From JAKEGK01 sp050116575 (GTDB lineage Bacteria; Pseudomonadota; Gammaproteobacteria; SZUA-152), in assembly GCA_050116575.1 (NCBI GenBank), contig JASFOJ010000146.1:1-12180 (forward strand): a DNA stretch of 12,180 nucleotides, given 5' to 3'. The first letter of the stretch is position 1. Every line of letters begins with the position of its first letter. The position numbers and the translations under genes are program-made. The notes beneath the pieces are model-generated. The model made no database searches. It was not told the DNA's origin and saw only the letters and a list, made by a program, of their open reading frames with translations. Below are positions 1-6,455 of this stretch, one piece after another.

Positions 1-1
1 C

Positions 2-40
2 CGATATGCAGCCCTGATAGAATTGGGTAAACAGCCTTGA
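2..40 (+). CDS. Possible 3' end of an upstream gene (atpQ?), partial
   Basis: From base 2 a reading frame gives RYAALIELGKQP and then a TGA at 38-40. Of the three forward frames it stays open longest; the other two stop at 15-17 and 28-30. N-ATPase operons normally carry atpQ, a small membrane protein gene, just before atpR, so this could be its last 12 codons. The residues do not clearly resemble the AtpQ C-termini I know, and the segment is too short to identify. The stop codon lies inside the first copy of the 23-bp tandem repeat, so the repeat run may have arisen by duplication of the old gene junction (inference). Confidence 0.25.
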   Translation, partial: RYAALIELGKQP

Positions 41-130
41 GCGATGTATATAAACAGCCTTGAGCGATGTATATAAACAGCCTTGAGCGGTATAACAACC
101 TTGAGCGTTATTAATAAACAGTGTTGATCG
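29..130. repeat. 23-bp tandem repeat run upstream of atpR
   Basis: Units begin with AAACAGCC, followed by TTGAGCG and ATGTATAT. Copies starting at 29 and 52 are identical over 23 bp. The copy at 75 diverges after TTGAGCGGTAT. The next copy is shortened, and the last (AAACAGTGTTGATCG) is degenerate. The TTGAGCG/TTGATCG core recurs at 37, 60, 83, 101 and 124, giving spacings of 23, 23, 18 and 23. The period is not a multiple of three and each unit carries stop codons, so the run is non-coding. It separates atpR from upstream operon genes that normally abut it. I see no strong hairpin or correctly spaced promoter in it. Confidence 0.85.
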
Positions 131-146
131 GTGTGGAAAGTCAGTG

Positions 147-455
147 ATGAGCAATTGGTTATTGTTGGTATTAATGTTTTTCGCCGGTGCGCTACTCGCC
201 GCCGTATATCTGGGCGGGCTGTGGTTAACCGTGAATCGAATCCATCAGCGGCGGCATCCCGCGCTTTGGTTGCTGTCCGGATTTCTGGTGCGCCTGTTAA
301 TGGTCTTTGCGGTATTTTATTTCATCATAAAAGAACATCAATGGCCGCATTTGTTAGCGGCACTGGCCGGGTTCGTCATTGTGCGGGCTTTGACGATTCG
401 CCGCGTACGCGAAAAAACCCCCAAGCTCGACACCGACGGGGAGACGCCGTTATGA
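147..455 (+). CDS. atpR: N-ATPase accessory membrane protein AtpR
   Basis: A 102-residue hydrophobic protein with about three membrane helices (roughly 4-27, 40-61 and 67-84) and a short basic-then-polar tail. AtpR is a hallmark of Na+-type N-ATPase operons and is thought to assist assembly or ion handling of the c ring. Its membrane-embedded arginines are proposed to interact with c-subunit carboxylates. Here R49 lies inside helix 2 (GFLVRLL) and R80 near the end of helix 3. The call rests on size, topology and position directly before atpB. I chose the ATG at 147 because GGAAAG at 135-140 sits 6 nt upstream; an in-frame GTG at 144 is the alternative. The stop overlaps the atpB start as ATGA, which implies translational coupling. 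Confidence 0.85.
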   Translation: MSNWLLLVLMFFAGALLAAVYLGGLWLTVNRIHQRRHPALWLLSGFLVRLLMVFAVFYFIIKEHQWPHLLAALAGFVIVRALTIRRVREKTPKLDTDGETPL

Positions 456-1201
456 ACATCAGTCCCGACAGTGTTATCTATTGGCGATGGGGCGTATTTT
501 CGCTGAACGCCACCATTGGTTTTACCTGGTTGATTATGGCGTTGGTAACGCTGATTTCCTGGTTGGTAACACGGCGCCTTTCGACCGGCGTCGATATTTC
601 GCGATGGCAAAATCTCCTTGAAGTATTGGTTACAGGTATACGGGACCAGATCCGTAATGTTAGTCATCAGAATCCGGGGCGCTATCTACCCTTTGTGGGT
701 ACGTTATTCCTGTTTATCGCGACAGCAAACCTGCTGGATATTGTACCCGGTTATCTCGCACCAACGGCTTCATTGTCCACTACCACGGCGCTGGCGATTT
801 GCGTGTTCATTGCAGTACCCCTTTACGGCATTACCTACGAAGGGCCATTGAACTATCTCCGGCATTATGTCAAGCCTACGGTGCTTATGCTGCCGTTTAA
901 CATTGTTGGCGAAATATCACGTACCATCGCTCTGGCTGTACGCTTGTATGGCAATATTATGAGTGGCACCGTTATTGTGGCGATTTTACTAAGCTTGACA
1001 CCGTATATCTTTCCCATCGTGATGCAATTGTTAGGATTGCTCACTGGGATGATCCAGGCCTATATCTTTGCCGTACTGGCCATGGTTTATATTGCCTCGG
1101 CCACCTCTGCGCATGAACGCACTGACAAAACCGTAACATCGGACCCGGAAAAGGCCGATGGTGATGCGGAATCACATAATCAAGGAGAACAACATGGATA
1201 A
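452..1201 (+). CDS. atpB: F0 subunit a of Na+-type N-ATPase
   Basis: A 249-residue polytopic membrane protein forming the stator half-channels next to the c ring. The key segment is LAVRLYGNIMSG, in which R164 matches the essential stator arginine (E. coli aR210). The later helix GMIQAYIFAVLAMVYI (200-214) carries the usual Gln of the final transmembrane segment. The N-terminal helix spans about 20-40 and a further helix lies at 80-99. After about residue 219 the tail is hydrophilic and charged, and probably cytoplasmic. The start ATG at 452 overlaps the atpR stop; a much longer in-frame extension upstream is only an antisense-like open stretch across atpR. The 3' end overlaps atpE by 8 bp, so translation of a and c is probably coupled. 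Confidence 0.96.
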   Translation: MNISPDSVIYWRWGVFSLNATIGFTWLIMALVTLISWLVTRRLSTGVDISRWQNLLEVLVTGIRDQIRNVSHQNPGRYLPFVGTLFLFIATANLLDIVPGYLAPTASLSTTTALAICVFIAVPLYGITYEGPLNYLRHYVKPTVLMLPFNIVGEISRTIALAVRLYGNIMSGTVIVAILLSLTPYIFPIVMQLLGLLTGMIQAYIFAVLAMVYIASATSAHERTDKTVTSDPEKADGDAESHNQGEQHG

Positions 1202-1472
1202 TATATCGCTTATCGGCATGGTGTCGGTGATTACTTCCGGACTGACCATCGCCATCGGCGCTATCGGTCCGGCACTGGGAGAAGGACGTGCCACGGCACA
1301 GGCATTGAGTGCCATAGCCCAACAACCGGATGAGGCCAATACGATTACGCGTACCTTGTTTGTGGGTCTGGCTATGATCGAGTCGACGGCAATTTACTGT
1401 TTCGTGGTTGCCATGATTCTTATTTTCGCCAACCCGTTCTGGGATTATGTGATCGCGGCATCGGGAGGCTGA
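1194..1472 (+). CDS. atpE: F0 subunit c with Na+-binding signature
   Basis: A 92-residue hairpin of two membrane helices that forms the rotor ring. Helix 2 contains MIESTAIY, with ion-binding E63, S64, T65 and Y68. Helix 1 contains GPALGEGRA, with E30 at the position of Q32 in the Na+ c ring of Ilyobacter tartaricus. With M61 at the V63 position, every Na+ ligand position can be matched at a constant offset of two. The E/ES(T)..Y pattern is typical of N-ATPase c subunits and argues for Na+ rather than H+ (established for the family; inferred here). The polar loop AQQPDEA lies between the helices. A strong AGGAG at 1183-1187 sits 6 nt before ATG 1194, inside the end of atpB. Confidence 0.97.
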   Translation: MDNISLIGMVSVITSGLTIAIGAIGPALGEGRATAQALSAIAQQPDEANTITRTLFVGLAMIESTAIYCFVVAMILIFANPFWDYVIAASGG

Positions 1473-1475
1473 TCC

Positions 1476-2240
1476 ATGCAGATCGACTGGATCACAGTTT
1501 CCGCACAAATCGTTAATTTTCTGATCCTGGTGTGGTTACTGAAACGGTTTTTATACCAGCCTGTCCTGCGCGCCATGGGGCGGCGCGAGGAACACATTGC
1601 TGATCGCCTGAATCAGGCAAATGACCGCGAACAGCAGGCACAACAGCAGCGCGAACAATATCAAAACAAGCAAAAAGAACTTGATCAACAGCATGACGAG
1701 ATACTGGCCAAGGCGAATGAGGAAGCGGATCAGGAAAAGCACCGGTTGCTGGATGAGGCACGTTCCGAAGTCGAAAACAAAAAACACCATTGGCAGCAGC
1801 AACTGGCGCAGGAAAAGGAGGAATTTCTCAAATCCCTGCGTGATCAGGCCGGTGACATCATTCAACATATGACACGCAAAGCGCTATCAGATCTGGCCAA
1901 CGGTACCCTTGAACAACATATGGTGGAATCTTTTATTGATCGGCTTGAATCCCTCGATGATGATACCCGCCGTGCGTTGGCCAACACACAGGAAACAATT
2001 CAGGTTAATACCTCCTTTGAGCTGGATTCGGGTATGCGCAGCCAGCTTACCCAGACAATCCATGAAAATATCGGTAATGGCATCGATGTGCAATACGATC
2101 AGCTACCGGAACTGGTTTGTGGTATCGAACTCGTCACCGGAGGACAGCAGCTGAGCTGGAATATTAATCATTATCTTGATGATTTGACAGCACGAATTGA
2201 GCAGGCATTTGCTGGAGCCAATATTTCACAGGAAACGTAA
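1476..2240 (+). CDS. atpF: F0 subunit b, long form with delta-like C-terminus
   Basis: A 254-residue peripheral stalk subunit, much longer than the usual b of about 156. One N-terminal membrane helix (8-24, NFLILVWLLKRFLYQPV) carries the usual b-subunit ending. A highly charged, Gln/Glu/Lys-rich coiled coil follows from about 35 to 135. The last part (about 185-245) contains LPELVCGIELVTGGQQLSWNI, which resembles the C-terminal delta (OSCP) segment ending in a conserved G-I-x-x-x-x-G pattern. N-ATPase operons lack atpH, so this end probably replaces delta in docking the stalk to alpha (inference). GGGAGG at 1463-1468 precedes the ATG by 7 nt. The gene follows atpE after 3 nt and precedes atpA after 1 nt. 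Confidence 0.95.
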   Translation: MQIDWITVSAQIVNFLILVWLLKRFLYQPVLRAMGRREEHIADRLNQANDREQQAQQQREQYQNKQKELDQQHDEILAKANEEADQEKHRLLDEARSEVENKKHHWQQQLAQEKEEFLKSLRDQAGDIIQHMTRKALSDLANGTLEQHMVESFIDRLESLDDDTRRALANTQETIQVNTSFELDSGMRSQLTQTIHENIGNGIDVQYDQLPELVCGIELVTGGQQLSWNINHYLDDLTARIEQAFAGANISQET

Positions 2241-2241
2241 C

Positions 2242-3795
2242 ATGCTGCAGGAACTTCTAAACAATGCCATAACAACCATGCGCGATGCCGTTGACCAGGA
2301 TACGGGGCAACTTACAGCACAGGAAACGGGAACGGTCGTGCATGTGGGCGGCGGCATTGCGCGTGTCAAAGGTTTACCGGGAATCACATCGGAGGAACTG
2401 GTGCAGTTCCCGGATGGTGTTTTGGGTGTCGCCATTAACCTAGAGCCGGATGAAGTCGGTGTTATATTATTGGGCGATAGCGACAAGCTGGCGGCGGGTG
2501 CCAAGGTCAGCGCCACGGGTCGGGAAACCGATGCGCCGGTTGGCCAGGGATTACTGGGCCGGGTTATAGATGCTACGGGGCGTGTGCTGGATAATGGCAA
2601 GCCGTTGCATATCACGGAACGCCGCCCCATCGAACGCCCTGCTCCGGCCATTATTGATCGTGCGCCGGTGACGATTCCGTTGGAAACCGGCATTAAAACC
2701 ATCGACGCGCTTATTCCCGTTGGCCGAGGACAACGCGAACTCATCGTTGGTGATCGTCAAACCGGTAAAACATCCGTGGCCGTGGATACCATTATTAACC
2801 AACGGGACAAAGGCGTCATTTGCGTTTATTGCGCCGTTGGCCAGCGCGGCACCGCAGTGGCACGCGTGGTGGACACGCTGCGCCAAAACAACGCATTGGA
2901 CAACACCATTGTCGTGGTGGCCTCCGATGAAGATCCGGCTGGTTTGCGCTTCATTACCCCCTATGCGGCCACCAGCATGGCGGAATATTTTATGGAACAG
3001 GGCCAGGACACACTTATTGTATACGATGACCTGACCCGTCATGCCCGCGCTTATCGTGAACTTTCCCTGCTTCTGCGGCGGCCACCGGGGCGGGAAGCGT
3101 TTCCTGGGGACATTTTTTATATTCATTCGCGGCTGCTGGAGCGTGCTACTCATTTGCACCAGGAACGCGGCGGTGGTTCGATGACCGCGCTGCCGGTTAT
3201 CGAAACCCAGGCACAGGATATTTCGTCGTATATTCCCACCAATCTTATTTCCATTACCGATGGCCAGATTTATCTTTCCCCGACGCTGTTTCATAAAGGT
3301 GTGCTGCCGGCCATTGATGTGGGCAAGTCCGTTTCCCGCGTTGGCGGCAAAACCCAATACCCCGCCTTTCGCAGCGTGGCCGGTGATCTGCGTTTGTCTT
3401 ATTCGCAATTCGAGGAACTGGAGACTTTTGCCCGTTTTGCCACGCGGCTGGATGATGCCACCCGCAAAACCATTGAACACGGCCGGCGGGTACGCGAAGT
3501 GTTGAAACAAGTGGAGCACCGGCCGTTGCGCGCCAGTGAGCAAATGGTCGTTCTCAAGGCAGTTAATGCGGGTTTGTTGGATGATCTGCCACTGGATCAG
3601 GTGGCCGACGCCGAAACACGGATTCAGCAACAGGTCAGGGAACAACTACTCGAACTGTGCGAGCAACTGGATAAAGGAGATAAGCTCGACGATGAACAGT
3701 GGGACCGGATCCTTGATGTCGCGCGGCAGATTATTAAGGACGCCGGCGCACATAGCCAACAAGGCGCATCTAATAAAGAAAAACACGGATATTAA
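2242..3795 (+). CDS. atpA: F1 subunit alpha of N-ATPase
   Basis: A 517-residue alpha subunit, close to the usual length of about 510. It has an N-terminal beta-barrel (about 25-95, GTVVHVGGGIARVKG), a nucleotide-binding core and a C-terminal helical bundle. The Walker A motif GDRQTGKT is at 170-177 and the Walker B strand TLIVYDDL at 257-264. The family block SLLLRRPPGREAFPGD is at 275-290. R366 in SVSRVGG is the arginine finger that reaches into the beta catalytic site. Alpha binds nucleotide without turning it over. The start ATG 2242 follows AGGA at 2230-2233 by 8 nt and lies 1 nt after the atpF stop; an extension from 2197 would overlap atpF and lacks support. The tail QQGASNKEKHGY is polar and probably unstructured. 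Confidence 0.97.
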   Translation: MLQELLNNAITTMRDAVDQDTGQLTAQETGTVVHVGGGIARVKGLPGITSEELVQFPDGVLGVAINLEPDEVGVILLGDSDKLAAGAKVSATGRETDAPVGQGLLGRVIDATGRVLDNGKPLHITERRPIERPAPAIIDRAPVTIPLETGIKTIDALIPVGRGQRELIVGDRQTGKTSVAVDTIINQRDKGVICVYCAVGQRGTAVARVVDTLRQNNALDNTIVVVASDEDPAGLRFITPYAATSMAEYFMEQGQDTLIVYDDLTRHARAYRELSLLLRRPPGREAFPGDIFYIHSRLLERATHLHQERGGGSMTALPVIETQAQDISSYIPTNLISITDGQIYLSPTLFHKGVLPAIDVGKSVSRVGGKTQYPAFRSVAGDLRLSYSQFEELETFARFATRLDDATRKTIEHGRRVREVLKQVEHRPLRASEQMVVLKAVNAGLLDDLPLDQVADAETRIQQQVREQLLELCEQLDKGDKLDDEQWDRILDVARQIIKDAGAHSQQGASNKEKHGY

Positions 3796-3797
3796 TC

Positions 3798-3817
3798 CAT
3801 TGTTACACATTGTTACA
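3798..3817. repeat. Perfect 10-bp tandem duplication CATTGTTACA x2
   Basis: Two adjacent identical copies of CATTGTTACA lie immediately after the atpA stop codon, at 3798-3807 and 3808-3817. They form part of a 126-bp non-coding spacer between atpA and atpG, a junction expected to be tight in such operons. Slippage is the simple explanation; a protein-binding role is possible but nothing else supports it. Confidence 0.7.
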
Positions 3818-3892
3818 AAACCAAGCATTGGAATGACAAGATAGATATGGCGGAGGTTTCGGAAACACTTTGCTAACACGAAAACAAGTCCA

Positions 3893-3921
3893 ATGAACAC
3901 GCATTGTGCGAGGTAAAACGC
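3893..3921 (+). promoter_or_regulatory. atpG translation-initiation region with a 7-codon mini-ORF
   Basis: GAGGT at 3910-3914 lies 7 nt before the TTG at 3922 and is the only good ribosome-binding site near the start of atpG. It therefore favours TTG 3922 over the in-frame TTG at 3904. The ATG at 3893 opens a mini-ORF (MNTHCAR) whose TAA at 3914-3916 ends 5 nt before TTG 3922. This geometry would allow termination-reinitiation coupling, but the mini-ORF has no clear Shine-Dalgarno sequence and may be chance. Confidence 0.4.
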
Positions 3922-4812
3922 TTGGAAGCCATTGAACAGTTACAAAGCCAGCTCGACAGTCTTGGTGACCTGCGATCCATCGTTAAAACTATGAAAGCCT
4001 TGTCCGCCGCCAGTATTCGGCAATACGAGCAGGCCGTTGAGGCATTGGCAACTTATTATCTCACCGTTGAACGGGGACTGCATGTTGTTTTAAAAGACAT
4101 GGAACAGCCTCCCGTTACTTCCCGCGCCCCCAAAACACAACGCCTTGCTGCCATTGTGTTTGGTTCTGATCATGGGCTTTGCGGCCGTTTCAATGAGGAA
4201 ATCGTCGAGTACGCGGTAAATCGCCTGGCCAAAACCGGCATTGATCCTGAAAATTATTTACTGCTGGCCGTGGGCGCCCGGGCCGCCGCCAGCCTGGAAC
4301 AGGAAAACCAGGCGGTGGAAGAAAATCTCTTTGTACCCGGTACTGCCGTCCAGATAACCGCAACGGTACAGCAGATTCTCGTGAAGATCGACGAATGGCG
4401 TGAACAGGCTGATGTGCAGGATGTTTACCTGTTTTATAACCGCCATTCCCAGCAAAAAAGTTATCAACCTACCGGCTTTAGGTTGCTACCCATCGATTTT
4501 AAACGGTTTAGAGATGTGGAAAAACAGGCGTGGCCGTCGCGAAGCCTGCCTGCCTTTACCATGGACCGGGAGGCGTTGCTCCGCCATTTGTTGAACCAAT
4601 ACCTGTTTGTAACAATTTTTCGGGGTTGTGCCGAATCCCAGGCCAGTGAACACACCAGCCGGCTGGCGGCCATGCAATCGGCGGAACGTAATCTGGATGA
4701 CCGCATTGAAGAGGTGACCATGGAATTTCGACGGGCCCGTCAGAATGCTATTACGTCGGAACTGCTGGACGTGGTAATGGGTTTTGAAACGGTTACCGGT
4801 GAGAATCGTTGA
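3922..4812 (+). CDS. atpG: F1 subunit gamma of N-ATPase
   Basis: A 296-residue central shaft subunit. The N-terminal helix reads MEAIEQLQSQLDSLGDL and continues with IVKTMKALSAASI; the C-terminal helix contains MEFRRARQNAITSELLDVVMG. Both match the coiled-coil halves of gamma (E. coli ITKAMEMVAASK and NKARQASITQEL). With the TTG start at 3922, the distance from Met1 to the KTM methionine is 24 residues, the same as in E. coli. This and GAGGT at 3910-3914 decided the start; TTG 3904 would add six residues. The middle segment includes AIVFGSDHGLCGRFNEE, the conserved gamma G-S-D-x-G-L-C-G block. It is the last gene of the operon, matching the known order, and is separated from atpA by a long spacer. 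Confidence 0.93.
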   Translation: MEAIEQLQSQLDSLGDLRSIVKTMKALSAASIRQYEQAVEALATYYLTVERGLHVVLKDMEQPPVTSRAPKTQRLAAIVFGSDHGLCGRFNEEIVEYAVNRLAKTGIDPENYLLLAVGARAAASLEQENQAVEENLFVPGTAVQITATVQQILVKIDEWREQADVQDVYLFYNRHSQQKSYQPTGFRLLPIDFKRFRDVEKQAWPSRSLPAFTMDREALLRHLLNQYLFVTIFRGCAESQASEHTSRLAAMQSAERNLDDRIEEVTMEFRRARQNAITSELLDVVMGFETVTGENR

Positions 4813-4834
4813 ACTACCTTTACCATAGTTCAAC
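4808..4834 (+). terminator. 9-bp stem-loop overlapping the atpG stop codon
   Basis: GTTGAACTA (4808-4816) and TAGTTCAAC (4826-4834) are perfect inverted repeats with a 9-nt loop, CCTTTACCA. The left arm contains the TGA stop of atpG. No T tract follows directly; the only one nearby is TTTTTT at 4891-4896, about 56 nt downstream. The structure sits between convergent operons and may serve as a weak or factor-assisted terminator, or as 3'-end protection. It could instead belong to a dispersed intergenic repeat, since the following GCAAAGGCGCAGAG looks repeat-like. Confidence 0.45.
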
Positions 4835-4913
4835 GCAAAGGCGCAGAGATTGACTGATATCGTATGTGGGACAGCGCTGAGGAAACAGTATTTTTTAATT
4901 TAAGAGATTAGGG

Positions 4914-5231
4914 TTAGTCGTTTTCTTCGAACCGGCGCAGCCGCGTACGCAATTGCTGTAACTCATCCAGCAGATCCAGCGCCAATGCCGCACCCGCCCA
5001 GTTGACACCCAGGTCCTGCCGCAGTTGTACGGCGCGGTGTACTCGGCGAATATTCACCGCACGAAATCGCCAGTGAGTGCTCTCGTCCAGTGGTTCGACG
5101 ATACCTTCTTCCACCAGCACGTGGATTTCCTCCACCGATAAATGACAGACCCGGCAAAGGTCCGCCATTGACAGCTCTACGTCTTCTTCCAGCACTTCGC
5201 CGTTCAGTATGGGTAACAATTTATCTTTCAT
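4914..5231 (-). CDS. cbpM: Chaperone modulator CbpM
   Basis: A 105-residue soluble protein with a MerR-like helix-turn-helix fold. The segment ELSMADLCRVCHLSVEEIHVLVEEGIVEP (19-47) is the typical helix-turn pattern. HWRF (53-56) and a helical region ending in a Leu/Arg-rich coiled coil (about 83-100) follow. CbpM binds the J domain of CbpA and inhibits its co-chaperone and DNA-binding activities (established for E. coli). The gene lies 24 bp downstream of cbpA on the same strand, as in other CbpAM operons. The start at 5231 is ATG with only a weak upstream AGTAAAG. The 3' end faces atpG across about 100 bp. Confidence 0.92.
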   Translation of the reverse strand: MKDKLLPILNGEVLEEDVELSMADLCRVCHLSVEEIHVLVEEGIVEPLDESTHWRFRAVNIRRVHRAVQLRQDLGVNWAGAALALDLLDELQQLRTRLRRFEEND

Positions 5232-5255
5232 GGGTCACTTTACTCTATACACTCC

Positions 5256-6200
5256 CTACACTCCCAGGGGCGCGCGGGGATTGAACCTGGCGGCTTGTTG
5301 CATTTGCTCATAGGCGGCTTTGGTTGCAGCATTGTCCGCCGGTGGTAATGCAATCTGCACTACCACGTATAAGTCACCCGGCGTTTTCCCCGGAATACCT
5401 CGGCCTTTTAACCGCAGTTTGCGGCCGTTATGGGAGCCGGCGGGTATTTTAAGATCCACTTTGCCCGCGGGTGTGGGCACTTTTACGGTTGCGCCCAACG
5501 CCGCTTCCCAGGGCGCAACGGGCAGATCTAGATACACGTCCTTGCCTTCCACGTGATAAAACGGGTGCTGCCGGAACTGGATCTCCAGATACAGGTCACC
5601 GGATTTGCCCTGGCCCATTCCCGCACCACCCTGCCCGGCAAGCCGAATATTCTGCCCCTGGCGCACGCCTTTTGGAATGTGCACATTCAATACTCGTTCT
5701 TTAACATGGGGCCGGCCGTCCGTGCCCATTTCCGTGGATTTGAGGGTGAGTGTCCGGCTTGCACCGTGATACGCGTCGTCAAGATCGATAATTACCTTGG
5801 CATAGGTATCCTGGCCTCGGGCATCGAAATCGCGATGACCGCGCGCACCATGGGCAAAACCCCCGCCAAACAGGCTTTCGAAAAAGTCACTGAACTGGGC
5901 GGCGTCCGCCTCGGAAAACCCGCCGCCATGAAACTCAAAACCCTGTCCCCAGTCCGGGGGCGGACGAAACTCCTGGCCGGCTTGCCAATTCGCGCCCAAT
6001 TGATCATAGGCGGCGCGTTTTTCCGGATCTTTCAACACCGCATAGGCTTCCCCCAGTTCTTTGAAGCGTTTTTCCGCATCAGGGTCCTTGCTGACGTCGG
6101 GATGATATTTTCGGGCCAGTTTGCGATAGGCGCGCTTAACCTCGTCCTGGGTGGCGTCCCGTTTCAGGCCCATGATCTTGTAGTAGTCTTTATATTCCAC
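5256..6200 (-). CDS. cbpA: DnaJ-like co-chaperone / curved-DNA-binding protein CbpA
   Basis: A 314-residue class-II J-domain protein that stimulates DnaK and, in E. coli, also binds curved DNA in stationary phase. The J domain covers about 1-70 with the HPD triad at 33-35 (KYHPDVSKDPDAE). A Gly/Phe-rich linker with GGGF repeats spans about 71-125, and the two beta-barrel C-terminal substrate-binding domains span about 130-290. The zinc-finger CXXCXGXG repeats of true DnaJ are absent. The start is GTG at 6200; MEYKDYYKIMG aligns end to end with E. coli CbpA MELKDYYAIMG, which supports it over the ATG nine codons later. It heads the cbpA-cbpM pair. I found no convincing sigma-32 or sigma-70 promoter in the 255-bp region upstream. 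Confidence 0.95.
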   Translation of the reverse strand: MEYKDYYKIMGLKRDATQDEVKRAYRKLARKYHPDVSKDPDAEKRFKELGEAYAVLKDPEKRAAYDQLGANWQAGQEFRPPPDWGQGFEFHGGGFSEADAAQFSDFFESLFGGGFAHGARGHRDFDARGQDTYAKVIIDLDDAYHGASRTLTLKSTEMGTDGRPHVKERVLNVHIPKGVRQGQNIRLAGQGGAGMGQGKSGDLYLEIQFRQHPFYHVEGKDVYLDLPVAPWEAALGATVKVPTPAGKVDLKIPAGSHNGRKLRLKGRGIPGKTPGDLYVVVQIALPPADNAATKAAYEQMQQAARFNPRAPLGV

Positions 6201-6356
6201 GCTGGGTTCCGTTGTTGTACGACTGTCACCTACGGTTTAATAAAGAATTTCGTAAGTTTTCAGCCACACGAAATGTTCAGATTGATAAACCTTCAATGTA
6301 AATTCTATAAACAAGAATGTATGGCCGGTATGACAAGAATCAATAGCCTGAGAATT

Positions 6357-6379
6357 TTTAACCTCATTAGTTGGTTAAA
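6357..6379. other. AT-rich inverted repeat between the MgtC-family gene and cbpA
   Basis: TTTAACC (6357-6363) and GGTTAAA (6373-6379) form a 7-bp stem with a 9-nt loop. It lies about 80 nt past the stop of the minus-strand MgtC/DUF4010 gene and about 160 nt before cbpA. It could be a weak terminator or an operator. There is no adjacent T tract in the minus-strand transcript. The rest of this 255-bp AT-rich gap shows only a duplicated ACAAGAAT (6311 and 6333). Confidence 0.3.
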
Positions 6380-6455
6380 TATAAGAACCCGCATTTGGGG
6401 CTCCAGGTTTCCCGCGAGACGGCTAACATCGTTGTCTGTGTACGTCCCACGAGTT

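Noticed and set aside
29..130. A CRISPR array or an iteron-type origin
   Set aside because: There are no unique spacers between units, the copies are directly adjacent, and no rep, cas or partition gene is visible.
29..130. A promoter built from the TTGAGC and TATAA(C/A) elements in the repeats
   Set aside because: Every pairing of the -35-like and -10-like boxes has a wrong spacing (2, 6, 25 or 29 nt rather than about 17).
131..451. A long in-frame extension upstream of atpB, giving a 356-residue protein
   Set aside because: It overlaps atpR in another frame and has no F-type ATPase similarity. The ATG at 452 overlaps the atpR stop and gives a normal-length subunit a.
2551..3645. A 364-codon open frame on the minus strand
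   Set aside because: It is fully antisense to atpA, whose motifs are intact; its product has a low-complexity, shadow-like composition and no recognisable domain.
3847..3876. A 9-codon ORF (MAEVSETLC) in the atpA-atpG spacer
   Set aside because: It has no ribosome-binding site and no similarity to anything recognisable; an ORF this short is expected by chance.
4877..4896. An intrinsic terminator CTG-AGGAAA-CAG followed by six T
   Set aside because: The stem is only 3 bp and not GC-rich, so the T run alone does not make a convincing terminator.
6201..6455. A heat-shock (sigma-32) promoter upstream of cbpA
   Set aside because: A CTGAAA resembling part of the -35 is present on the minus strand, but no CCCCAT-like -10 follows at a suitable distance.
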